A stretch of DNA of 64,000 nucleotides from Ulota crispa (Eukaryota; Streptophyta; Bryopsida; Orthotrichales; Orthotrichaceae). Each line of letters starts with the position of its first letter. The stretch's first letter is position 1. Positions 35,297 to 46,245 of this stretch are shown in pieces. The stretch is from contig OY987249.1 of the NCBI GenBank assembly GCA_963920765.1, positions 6,678,188 through 6,742,187 of the forward strand, in the 5' to 3' direction. The notes below the pieces were generated by a model. The model ran no database searches and was not told the DNA's origin. It was given only the letters and a program-made list of their open reading frames with translations. A program made the position numbers and the translations under genes.

Positions 35297-36410
35297 TGGC
35301 TGGTTCAAATCAGCCATTCATAAACAGCCGGTACCCAACTATACAAAATGAATGCGTTCTACTTCCACATGAGAGAGAATCTATGCAACATAGGACAATT
35401 TATATGTCTGCAGTCTACCTTATTGATTACTTTTGTGCTATATTTGTATTGCTAAATTAATTATTGTTCACTAATCAAGATTTCTTATGGGCTTATGGGT
35501 ATGGTACACATTCCACCAATAGCATGTCTATAGCAAATACTGTTAGTATTGGAGAGTACTTGTTGAGAGATAAAAAATTTATTTTGTTTTATTTGGTTTT
35601 AAAGTACTCAAATTTTAAATAAAGCCAATGTAAAAACATTTCTTGCAGCTGAGGAGTTGGAAAGAATACCAAAGCTACATGAAATCGTTCAATATCAATA
35701 CTCAAAAGACTAAAAATCAATGTGTGGAAAGAGCATTCGTGGGCTTCATTAAAATTAAGAAACGCATGCTTAAAAATATTTTTCACATAATTAATGTTCC
35801 AAATTTCTTTTTGAAAATTTTATCCTCCAATTTTAACTTCCAACCATGAAGTTTTTTTCAAAAAAATATCATAAACTCAAGAATTGTGTGCAACCCTATA
35901 TACAATTAATCACTTCTTAGTTCTTTCCAAATTTGCTTTTTGAAAGATCATTCTTCTAGCATTTTTTCCTTTGTGACTATTTGCACTTGTTCTTGTATTA
36001 AAATGAATTTGGAGAATAAAAAACTAATTTTGCAAGTTGCAACCTTCTGCAATCCCCATTTGAGTTGTTTCCTAAGTCTTTAATTTTGAGAGTGGAACTT
36101 CAAAATTTCTTTACAAGCTTGAAGATTCAACCAACCTCTTTTAGAACAAACATCAAATGCATGAATTTCAAAATCTATATTTTTAGTAATATGACAAAAC
36201 TTATCATATATATACAAAGAACACAATTGTAATATACATCACACCTAAACAGCTAAAAGCTCAATGTCAAAAACTATAAACAATGAGACAATGTTAGATA
36301 CAAGATCTTTGAATAAATTAAACATAGTAAGGATTGGAGAGAATCTTTGGATATACAATGTTTAATACTTGGGTATCTTGAAAGGGCTAAAGATGAGAAG
36401 AGAGGTATAG

Positions 36411-39400
36411 TCAACGAACTAAATGACCTCTAGTTAGCACAAAGGTCTTCTTCTTTGCTTGCATAGGGCTTGTGTTGACTTGGCTTTGGTATTTGTAGGA
36501 AGCTTCAGATGCTTTTGAGTCTTCAATAGGGACAATAAGATGGTCCTTGTTGTTATAATCCAGCCTATCAAGATTACACATCAATTGGAGAGCTTGCTTG
36601 TGAGCCAAACATAGCCCATGCATAGAATTGGAGATGCCGTTGCTCATGGACATCAAGTCTAGCATTGAAAATGGCTCTTTTATTAGCTCACCAAGCGCTA
36701 AGAAATGTGGCAGGGATTGTGAACCAACTACATACATTCCAAAATGCAAAAAGCGAGGCAATGTGCCACACTGACAACACCCACGACGTTAATAGTGTGT
36801 ATGCCAATGGAATAGGCGTTTTGAAGATGCGCTCACATGCTCCCACATTGTCATGTAGCTTTGTCAAATTCTTGTCCATGCCAAGGCTTTCTATGTCTGT
36901 AATGTTGCATTTTTTGATGAGGTTGGAGATTACCTGCATATTTCCATGTTACTAGTTTTTCAATGTGACATGCCTAAAAATAAAATGAGCATTTAAAAGA
37001 TATCAAACTTAATAACCACTACTTTCTTTTTAGAGACAAGAAAAGAAATTGACATCTAATTCTTCTTACAATGTACAATGAAGTTTCAAGTTCTCAAAGT
37101 TGCTAGTTTGGTTGGGTTTGGGTCTAAATAACATGGAATTCTATTCAATTGAATATAAGAATGAACAAATGTGTGAAGCTTGCTTAACAAAGCTTCATTG
37201 AGATATAGGACTTTTACTCAAGGGAACAAGTTGCATAACAAAGACAAGAACCCTTGATTTGCATATTAATGGCTACATTGACTTCAAGCGTCACAAATGA
37301 TTTTTGATACACTCAAATTCAATGACACATGTGCAAAGCAAGTGAGAGCAAAAGGGTAATAATATGATCTTTTCTTTCATTTTTTGTACTTGTTTAAGGG
37401 ACATCCATTGAGGTACAAGGGTCAATTATGCCTCATCATGATGTTCACAACATAAGTGCAACTCTTGAAAGCTAGTCAAATAGTGCTTATATCATTCTTG
37501 AATATACTATTCCATTTGTAAGTGTATTAGTTATTCCTTGATGTAAATGACCAATGTATCCACTAATCCTTTCAATTAATTCCTTGTGTGATTATCAAAT
37601 ATGTCTTCTGCTAAGAGAATTGGGTAAGTGTTGAACATGTGATGGTCAATGGAATCCTCACCTCTTGACCTCAATGGAAAAGGGAAGTTTGATAATTATC
37701 AAAATTGAGCTTTGCTCAAAATTTGCAAGACTCAATAGTTTGAATATAATATTATGTAGTGTAGACTAAACACGATATGCAATAAATATGCACACTTTTT
37801 TCATTCAATGCATCTTGCTTTTATAACACTAACTCTCACTAGTTGAGAAAATAAACAAATGTGAATGATGTACTATCAAAGGCAATGTACTATTTAGAAT
37901 AACTTAGAATAACTAAAAAGAATTTGTATGTGGGTTAGAGAATTTAACGATTATTTCAGTTAGTATTCCAAACAATATGATTTATTACATGTGATGAAAC
38001 TATATAAGTGCCCATATCCAAAGTACATTTTTCCACTTTTCAAGTAGGCACTTTGGGCGGTCCAAGGTAGATTCCATTTAGTACTAGTAGGCATTAAATG
38101 CCAGAAAAGTAAAAAGTAAAAAGTTTGTGAAAATTGCCATACACTTGAGATGCTACATAGCATTGCAAAAGTTGGGCTACATTTAAGTGGATATTTGAAA
38201 GGTGGGAGGTGGCCATAGACAATTGTGTCCAACGCCTTATATAAAAAACATTATTGCACACTTGTGCCTACTTGAAAAGTGAGCAGTAGTCGTGCCTCCG
38301 TACTTATTAGGATGGTGGGCAAAGGTTGTGGTCAACGCCCTACATAGAGGATAGTGGTGGGAGATTAGGAACCGCGCCTATACACTTATTAGGGCAATGG
38401 CCAAAAGTTGTGGCCAACGCCGTTTGTAGTGGATAGTGGTGGGAGCCGTGCCTCCATACTTATAGTTATAATGTGTGAGACCAAAAGTTGTAGCCAATAT
38501 CCTACATAAATGACAATGTCAAACCTTGTACTTGAAAGGTGGGCCATGGCCAAGGGTTGTGGCTATTGTCCACGTGGTGGAAGCATTGCCTACACACTTA
38601 TGAGGACAATGGGTGGTGGTCCTACGTATTGGACATTGGTGGGAGCCGTGCCTACACACTTATGAGGGTGGTGGGTGGTGGCCAAAGGTCCTATGTAGTG
38701 GACATTGGTGGGAGCCGCGCCTACACACTTATGAGGGCGGTGGCCAAAAGTTGTGGACAATGCCCTTCATAGTGGATAATGGTAAAAGCCCGCCTACATA
38801 TACACTTATAGTTATTAGGGCAGTGTGCCTGTGGCCAAAGATTGTGGTCAATACCCTACATAAAGGACAATGGTAGGAGATGCGCGGGAGCCTACACATT
38901 TATTAGACATTGATAGTTCTTTCTCAATGGTATAAGGTTTTGCACCAATTGAAACTTTCAAACCACTTGAGCATCAATCATTTTAAATTGAAATGTAGGT
39001 TGCTCTACAAAGGGTGGATAGTGGAATTTAACACCAAGCAATATTAGAATTGAGTACTCATTGTATTTGAAACTTGCAATAGAACTTACAAAAGTCTCAA
39101 TTTGATTTGAACTATGGCGAGATCTGATTCAAAAAAACCAAAAAAGAAAAAACGAAAAAAAATGTCCTGGTCAAAACTCAAACTCAAAAGACTCAAAACA
39201 AGCTCACATACCTGCAGCACATGATTTGGCCGGTGAGTGGAGCTCATCACACACTCCACCTCTTGGAGCTCCAAAATTCCAACCAGCTCTTGGGAGGGGG
39301 TCCACTTGGGGTATCACTTTTTGGACACACTAATTAGGTTATTTTGTTTAAAATATCTAAAGTTTGTCTAATTTGTTTATTTTAATCAAATAAAAAACCC

Positions 39401-40408
39401 TAAAATGGGAAAAAATAAATCATGCGCCTCAATGGAATCAAGATGTATATGTCTAAAGAATTTTATTAAAATTTTAAAATTTTTTGGATCCATTAATAGG
39501 TGTCAAAAAAAATCATGAATTTTGGGATTTGCAAGCATTAGAGTGCACAAATTATTAAATTTTTTATTGACAAAATAATTTATTTTGTACTCTACACAAT
39601 TAAATGTAGGTCATATTCAAAAAATATATTAAAATAAAATTGTTTGAAATTCCAAATGCTTGATTTTGGGGATTCTAGGTAAGTAAGACAAAACTTACTT
39701 TTTCAACTAAAAAATCAAATAAAATTACTTAAAAATCTTTGAATGTAATCAAAAAAAATCTTGATACGCTATAAGTGTAAATAACTAAAACCACAGTTGG
39801 TGAAGTTTTACTTTATTCTAATTAAAAACAAGATGTATTTGACACACCAACACATAGTGAAATTGTAGGTAAGACAGCTTTTTTGGGTACCCAACACGAC
39901 CCTCACCCTCCTCCCAAAGCAAACTCTCAACAGTCAGTTGATCACTTGATCCTTCAAGCAATAAGAGAAAGCTCTAACATGCCGAAGCAAGCATTTGAGC
40001 TTGTGCTCATCATCCACGTCACGAATCCACGACAAAGCTTGTCTAGCCAAGTCACAAGAGCGGTTCTGTTGAACCCCATGCTTTGCTTCCGTCATAAAAC
40101 CGGTTGTAAGAGGCGTTGGTTTGAAATACAAGCAGTAGCGACATCATGGCTGACGTGAGTGCAAAAGGGATCTGCGCCACCACCAAAGCAGGCACCCATG
40201 GAGGCAAGGCTCTTGCTACCGCCGCATGGTTGAATGCCGTTACTGCATTTGCAATGAGTGTACCCAAAGCCACCGGTGGACCGACTGCTACTACCATTTT
40301 ATCCCGCATTTTATTGCAGGTGAAGGTGGATTTTAAATGGCGTGCGTGTCTCCAGCGATATTTGCGCCTTGCCCATTCTGCATGACCGTAAGCAGGGAAG
40401 CCATGCAT
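36411..40408 (-). pseudogene. Bestrophin-family chloride channel gene, disrupted
   Basis: Bestrophin/UPF0187 proteins are anion channels; plant and algal members act in thylakoids. Exon 1 (40408 to about 39890) reads HGFPAYGHAEWARRKYRWRH, two hydrophobic stretches and LLLVFQTNASYNRFYDGSKA. A one-base shift near 40085-40100 then moves the frame to NRSCDLARQALSWIRDVDDE, and a second shift near 39940 leads to LTVESLLWEEGEGRVGY. Exon 2 (about 39305-39212) encodes MSSTHRPNHVLQ with a good GTATGT donor. Exon 3 (from 36933) encodes MDKNLTKLHDNVGACERIFK and TPIPLAY, then breaks within CSWFTIPATFLSAW; the following IKEPFSMLDLM continues in another frame after an apparent deletion. The two or three shifts argue for a pseudogene, though assembly errors could explain single ones. 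The intron holds a minisatellite. Confidence 0.8.
38280..38900. repeat. Minisatellite array, unit about 60 bp
   Basis: About nine degenerate copies of a GC-richer unit containing GTGGGAGCCGTGCCTACACA, CTTATTAGGGC and GGCCAAAGGTTGTGG. The copies at 38635-38770 are the most alike. It lies in the large intron of the bestrophin pseudogene. Frames reading YTLMR repeats on the plus strand reflect the array only. Confidence 0.85.
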
Positions 40409-41585
40409 CTGTTAACTGATAGACTGGTGGACCCGGTACCAGTACCTTAAACTAGCTACTAGAGTCTTGAAGCAGATGAAATCACTTGAAACAAAATGGA
40501 AGCAGAGTGAAATCAATGTTTGAAACTCACTGATGCAGAGTGAATTTGTTCTAGTTCCTAAATTATTTTCTAGATTTCTACTAGAGCAAGGTTGGTCTGG
40601 ATTGCTATAGAGAAGAATTTTGCTATAGTATTGACTGCTAGCAAGCAACAAGACTAAGAATGCATCTCTTGTTTAACCTCGAGAGACAGAGGCTAGAGCA
40701 AGAGGGGAGCTGGGTAGAAGATACGAGCAAATTGGGAATTATTTCTTTTTAAACTAGCTGGTTTCGAAAAGCAAAGCAAGGCGGCAAGGAAATTGGTAAA
40801 AAATATCAAGTTCGAAGGTTGTCAAGAGATTTTGATTGAGATTGAGCAAGCATCCATTGGTTGGTAAGTAGGAACTAAGTCACTAACGGGACCAACCGGC
40901 TAATATCATTACAGAGTCTGTTGGTTGAGATGACAAAAATAAAAACCGATTGACACTTAATACTACCTCAAAAAAAAGTTGTCAGCTTTTGCAATGAAAT
41001 TTGATTATAGTATGTTATCTTCTAATTATATGAAATATCCAGTGCGTGCCTAGGAATAAGCCATATAAGTGGTTGAAATTGGGAAATATTGGGTTATAGC
41101 TGTTGAAGCACTTAAACTCCTCAAACTCTGGTTAGAAAGGCTTCGTTTCATGCAAAAGGTTTACTCTAATGCTGTGAAAAGAGATGCAGGCTTGGATGTA
41201 GAGCCATTAACCCTCTATAGCAATTAGCATTTTGAGCCAAAAATGCCAAAAAGTGTAACCTTCAAAAAATCTACTTGGGAATGAAGGTGTAGTTGTACAA
41301 CTCTCTGACAGCTGCAATGAAAATAAATCCCACAAAACTCAATAATGAAACTCAATAATCCATGAGAGAATGGGTGCAGTTCGTCACTGTTCCAAACACA
41401 TACCAAAGCCGCATAACAGGTTCATTCCTGGGTAAAGTCTTTGTGTGTCCACATCACCTACTCAGGCGGTGTCAACTCTCCACCAATCGGGTGCTATGCT
41501 AAGAAAATGACTTGTTTTCAGAAACGAGTACAATTACTGGTTCAGAGTTACTGTCATCACCTTAGCTTTTAAATCCTTTAACGCC

Positions 41586-42511
41586 TTAACCCCTAAAGGA
41601 CCATTGTCCCTTCAGGGGACAAATGGGATTTTGGGCAGGTACCTACGGCCTCAATTTTTGTTTTGATTTTTTGAAACTTTTTTGAAGATAGAAAAATACA
41701 TTAGCTTTTGGGGAATCTAATTTTTATTCCAATTGATGTCAAGGAGCAAAAGTTATGCCCAAATAAGCACAAATTTGGGGACTAGGGGCAGCAAAAAAAA
41801 TTCTTATAAAAACTTGAAAAAAAAATTAATTTTTTTTCTCATAGATTATATCTTTATCTACTTTTGGAACTTTGATTCATTCCATTTGGACTAGTTATGA
41901 GAAAGTTATGGACAATCTTGTTTTTTGGGCAACCCAAGCATCTTCTTGAAAAAACAACTTATAAACTTCACTTTTGAATGCAGATTTAACATTTTTCTAA
42001 GAAAAATTGTTGGAGAGGGTGAAGTTTGCTTTCTAGAACAATCTCACCATTGGGATTATTGTGTTTCAATTCCATTGCAAGGTTATTAGCAATTTAAGTT
42101 TTCCTTGAATCTCATACCTTCCTCTACCTAATGTTTTTTTAAAGAATGAAATTAAGTATTCTTTTTTGAAATCTTTTCCCAAGATTCCCAACTCAACTTC
42201 CCACCATGCAAAAATAGAATTCCAAACTCTGTGGTGCAAAAATTTTAAGTTAAAAATGTTCAAAGTTAAAAAACCTAATCAAGCAAGGTGCAAAAAAAGT
42301 TGTTTTTTACTTTTTAAGTGCAAATATCTTCCAATCTGTGCGGTCAAAGTTCTTGAGTTTTGTATGACACATTCTTATAATAGTCTAGCACAAGATCCTA
42401 CAATCAGATATGCAAAATGCCTGATTTTCAAACTGTTTTATTCTTTGCCATAGAGGTGACAATTTTGAGTGTCTTTTGACAAAATAAAGGCCATGGTCCT
42501 TTAGGGGTTAA
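41586..42511. mobile_element. piggyBac-like non-autonomous element P2
   Basis: TTAA-CCCCTAAAGGACCATTG at left, ATGGTCCTTTAGGGG-TTAA at right. No transposase frame. It lies in the last intron of the PHD-GNAT pseudogene, directly followed by P3, with which it shares the TTAA. Confidence 0.8.
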
Positions 42512-43435
42512 GGCCCAAGCCCTTTTTTCCGTGAAAGTCACTAAAAACTGCCACTTTTGGGGAATGAGTACAAAGGTAGGAAATATTATTATTTTTGGAA
42601 ATCCAACCATAAGATCTTGCTCTATACTATGGGAAGTACTCGCGGAAAAAAAATTGGCTCATTCTAGATGTAGAGTGAGATCTTGACATCTGAAGTGTAA
42701 AAAGATGTTTTTTTCCTTGCCGTCCAAAAACTTCAGAAGCCTTTGACCTCTCCTATATAAAAAAAAATGCTCTACGCAAAGTTGAGATTTATTTTTCCAT
42801 GTAGAAGACCAAGTTAGGTAAGTGTAGGAGAATTTTCAAATGAATTGGAGGTGTGAATCATACTTTGTAAAATCTTGCAATGGTGTAAGGTCATGAAATT
42901 TGCATATTTACTAGGCAAAATTGGAGACTTTATGTAAAATTTAGAAATCTGAATTACTTTGATCCAAATGGTGAAAACCAAGGTATCTTAGTCTACTACA
43001 ACTTGGAAAAAAAAAGTCAAAAAATAAACTAAAGCATCAAATTTTACAAGGGGCAAAAGGAATGGAGGTTTGGGAGTCCAATACCTACCCGCAAACTTAA
43101 ACTTCTCACTCATAAATCAAAACTGAATGATTAAAAGCTTCCCACATATACAAAATATAAAGAACCAATTCCTATTTTCATTTTCAAAAAATGTAATTTT
43201 TAAAGAAGTTTTTTGGGCTGCCCGGATTGCCTGCCCTCCCAGTTGTTTAGAAATTCATGCATAACTTTTTCAATAAATGTCAGAATGAAGAAAAAATTAG
43301 ATGTACATGTACATCTTTGATTTCCCCACCACCCTCAAAAATTTCAGAAAATTTATAAAAATCAATTTAGTTATAGGTACATACCTGAGGTCCATTTGTC
43401 CCCCAAAGGGACACTTGGGCCTTTAGGGGTTAAAA
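42508..43435. mobile_element. piggyBac-like non-autonomous element P3
   Basis: The left terminus is shortened (TTAA then GGCCCAAGCCC), followed by the family's CGTGAAAGTCACTAAAAACT. The right end is GGGCCTTTAGGGG-TTAA. The interior is collinear with P1 and P4 in parts. It abuts P2. Confidence 0.75.
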
Positions 43436-43668
43436 ACCAAAAACCTGCTACGTGGCTACGGTGGCAAGTCCAGTTTGCAAGGAGCTAACCTACTGAATGT
43501 GCTGATCCTCCATCCGGATGAAGCCAAACTTGTTGACCTAGAAGGGCTCTGTATTCTCGGGTGTGGGAAAGACCAAGCGTTTGACACTAAGGACCCCAAG
43601 GAGTCTCTCAATAATTGTCACGACTGCTCTACAGAATCCCTTTGGCCCCAGAGACAACGGATTTCAAT

Positions 43669-45184
43669 TTAACCCCTGAAGGACCAGGCCCTTTTCTCTG
43701 TGAAAAACACTGAAAACTGCCACTTTTTGGGATGAAAGGAATGGTAATTTTTTATTTTTTTTGAGAATCTAACCATAAGGTTTTGCTCTAGATGCTCTCC
43801 ACAAAATGAGGTATTTGAGAAAAAAAATGAGCTCATTCCAAGTGAAAAGGAGTGAGATATTTACATGTGAAGTGAAGAAAAAAGTTTTTTTTTGTATTGC
43901 CCAAAAATTTCAGAAGCCATTGACCACTCTTATATCAAAAAATTTGCTCTATGCAAAGTTGAGGTTTTTTTTCCCATGTAGAAGATCAAGTTAGGTATGT
44001 GTGGGAGAATTTTCAAATCAATTGGAACTATACAACACATGGGAAAAAATAGTATGTAAAAAGAAGTAGAGAATGAGTCAAAATATTGAATTGTTAAGAA
44101 TTTAATAATTAAAATGAAAAATGAAAATCCCAACAGTTATAATGTTGTGATAAACAATCTACATCCTTTGGTATTGTTTCTTTTCCAAAATAATGAAAAT
44201 TGAGTAAAATAAAAGGCTTCAAAGTTTATTTTAGAGTAGAGAATTTAGAATTGCCTGCAAACAAAAACTCCTCATAACTTTCATCTCATCTATCAGAATT
44301 GAATGATTCAAAGCTCCCCACGTCTACATAAGTCTAAAGAACCTACTCCCTCTGTCCCAATATAAAGCTCCAAATCAGGCATAGTTCTTGTCCCACTAAA
44401 AAGCTCCCTTCTGCTAATTTCAATTGCTGAGAAAGCAATTGACATATCCAATGATCTCATGGGGGCAAGTGAAGCAATTAAAGAGCATTCCTCTCTTACT
44501 AAGCTTGGCCTTGCCCATATGAGGTACCATTGTTGCTATTAATCTTTAAATCATCAATCATGAGGAGCTAGCAACATGTATAAATATGGTACTTTTTGCA
44601 TAGAATTTGGGTGCCCAAACAACAACATCAAAGTTGGAGATTTTGCACACATTTGGTAGATGGTATATTGATTCTAAAACACATGTGTCATTAGTGTAAA
44701 AACTAAAATAAGGAGGAGTTGGCAACCTTCACAAACTATGCACAAAAATGATATTTTTTGCAAGGAATTTTGGTGTCTAATCAGCAACATAAGAACTTGA
44801 GATTTTACAGATATTTGGTAGGTGGTATATTGATTCTAGAATGTATTTGTCACTAGCATAATGACTAAAAATCCAATTAATCCCTCTTGGAGAAGTTTTT
44901 TGGAGGTTTATAATGGGACTAAGCGAGTATTTCATATTTTTATTTGAAAAAAATGAAATTTTTAAAAAAGTTTTTAGCTGCCTGAGGAGCAGCATTTTCT
45001 AGATTTTCATGCATAACTTCTTCAATAAATGTCGGAATGAAGAAAAAATTACATTCCCTCATAGATTTTTGGATTCCTCACCTTTAATAAAAATTTCAAA
45101 AAATCACGCAAAGTAGTTTAGCCATAGGTACAAGCCCAAAATCCCATTTGTCCCCCAAAGGGACAATGGTCCTTTAGGGGTTAA
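43669..45184. mobile_element. piggyBac-like non-autonomous element P4 with nested Stowaway-like element
   Basis: TTAA-CCCCTGAAGGACCAGGCCC at left, ACAATGGTCCTTTAGGGG-TTAA at right. A Stowaway-like element (44346-44927) lies inside, so without it P4 is about 0.93 kb, matching P1-P3. It lies in a pseudogene intron. Confidence 0.82.
44346..44927. mobile_element. Stowaway-like MITE, copy 4, nested in P4
   Basis: CTCCCTCTGTCCCAATATAA at left, ATAATGGGACTAAGCGAG at right, flanked by TA. It holds two diverged copies of a block containing TTTGGTAGATGGTATATTGA (near 44650 and 44813), the reverse of the duplicated block in the ALKBH intron element. Confidence 0.75.
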
Positions 45185-45497
45185 GCACCAATGTTTGATC
45201 AGAAGCCCAGCTGCTAAAACTCATAATTAAAGCATCCATAGCCACACAAAAATCAAGACACTCCATTGACAAAAAATATTTTGTGCAGAAACATGTATGA
45301 GTTTTCCTCAACATAGTTTCTACAACAATATCTGAATTTTTGAAATGTAAGGAACCTTTCTTTCTTGCCATCTTTAACGGACAAGTTAATCAATATACAA
45401 AAGAAAGCCACCTCTCTATCTTGTCCCCACTTCAACAAGTGTAATAAACTACGTTTTTTCTAAGGGAACTATCTTCCCAATACAAATCAACAAGGTA

Positions 45498-45672
45498 CAG
45501 TAGTGCCTCACTAAAATGAAACTTTATAAGAAAAATCGCTTGGCTAAAATGAAGTAGATGATTGTTTTTGGCAGTTGGGGAGCTACAAAAGATCTTTTAG
45601 TTACAATGAATATTTTCCTTACATGAAATGAATATGCTGTCTGGATACCTCCATCATATTGAGGCACTACTG
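45498..45672. mobile_element. pogo/Tc1-mariner-like MITE
   Basis: 175 bases, ends CAGTAGTGCCTCA and TGAGGCACTACTG, flanked by TA on both sides. The CAGTA(G)..CCTC terminus resembles Emigrant/pogo-type elements. It lies in the PHD-GNAT pseudogene. Confidence 0.8.
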
Positions 45673-46245
45673 TACACAACAATGTTCTGAATAAAATTTC
45701 CCCATTACAAGAACTAGAGGAAAATATGGTGAAAATTCTCCTATGATCCATAAGGCCTCCTTAAGGCTTAAACCCTAAAACCTAAACAACCTTATTCTAC
45801 TGAAAAACCTGTAATAAAGCATGTTGTGTACCAACAGAAATCAGTGAGACATCGACCATGGGCACAGTAGAAGAGAAACCAACAGAAAAGAAGTAGATTA
45901 CAGAGATTTTACCTGGCGCTGGTTTGGAAAAGTTTGTAGTGCTGTTGAAACGACTTTTTTTTCTGCACAAAAAGGATTTTACTTTGAAAGAGGGCTCGGC
46001 ATGATGAACAAATAAGCAGGTAACCCAAGTTCGGAATGCCCCCAACAGAAACTTTCAGAAATTGTTACTGTACCAAAAAATATGAAACAACCTGTCTTTT
46101 CCACTGGTTCAGTCACATGAAAATCTCTCTCAAAACACACGAAAGTAGTCACGATGCAGGAGCTTCCTTGAGCTTGAGAATGACGCCGAAGAAGCCTTCA
46201 AAGTCGTAGTCCTTGAACCTTCTAAGTTTACTGCAAATCTACAGT

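Larger units (their letters stand above)
33889..36410. other. Intergenic region with two foldback elements
   Basis: PHD-GNAT 3' flank, then a family D MITE (34427-34632) and a long foldback (34812-35296). The rest is AT-rich with no recognisable gene. Confidence 0.45.
41224..46245 (-). pseudogene. Inverted, decayed duplicate of the 3' half of the PHD-GNAT gene
   Basis: Reading on the minus strand, segments match the intact gene in order: 46231-46166 (KDYDFEGFF exon), 45970-45913 (exon with CCAAACCAGCGCCAG), 43660-43484 (GNAT exon, VNKFGFIRMED), the last intron (about 41580-41340) and the start of the last exon (LSESCTTTP, near 41335). Defects: the donor after the first of these is GGAAGC instead of GTAAGC; about 45 bases of the next exon are missing; a tryptophan codon has become TAG at 43538-43540; the last exon diverges after TTTP. 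The copy is swollen from 1.4 to 5 kb by piggyBac-like, Stowaway-like and pogo-like insertions. The 5' half of the gene is not present. Confidence 0.92.

Noticed and set aside
38539..38876. Plus-strand YTLMR repeat frames
   Set aside because: These are translations of the minisatellite. The frame shifts between units and lacks a gene context.
38280..38900. Possible CRISPR array
   Set aside because: The repeats are contiguous and degenerate without unique spacers, and the DNA is eukaryotic.
43475..43672. Plus-strand frame reading LNVLILHPDEAKLVD
   Set aside because: It is the antisense of the duplicated GNAT exon, whose real coding sense is minus.
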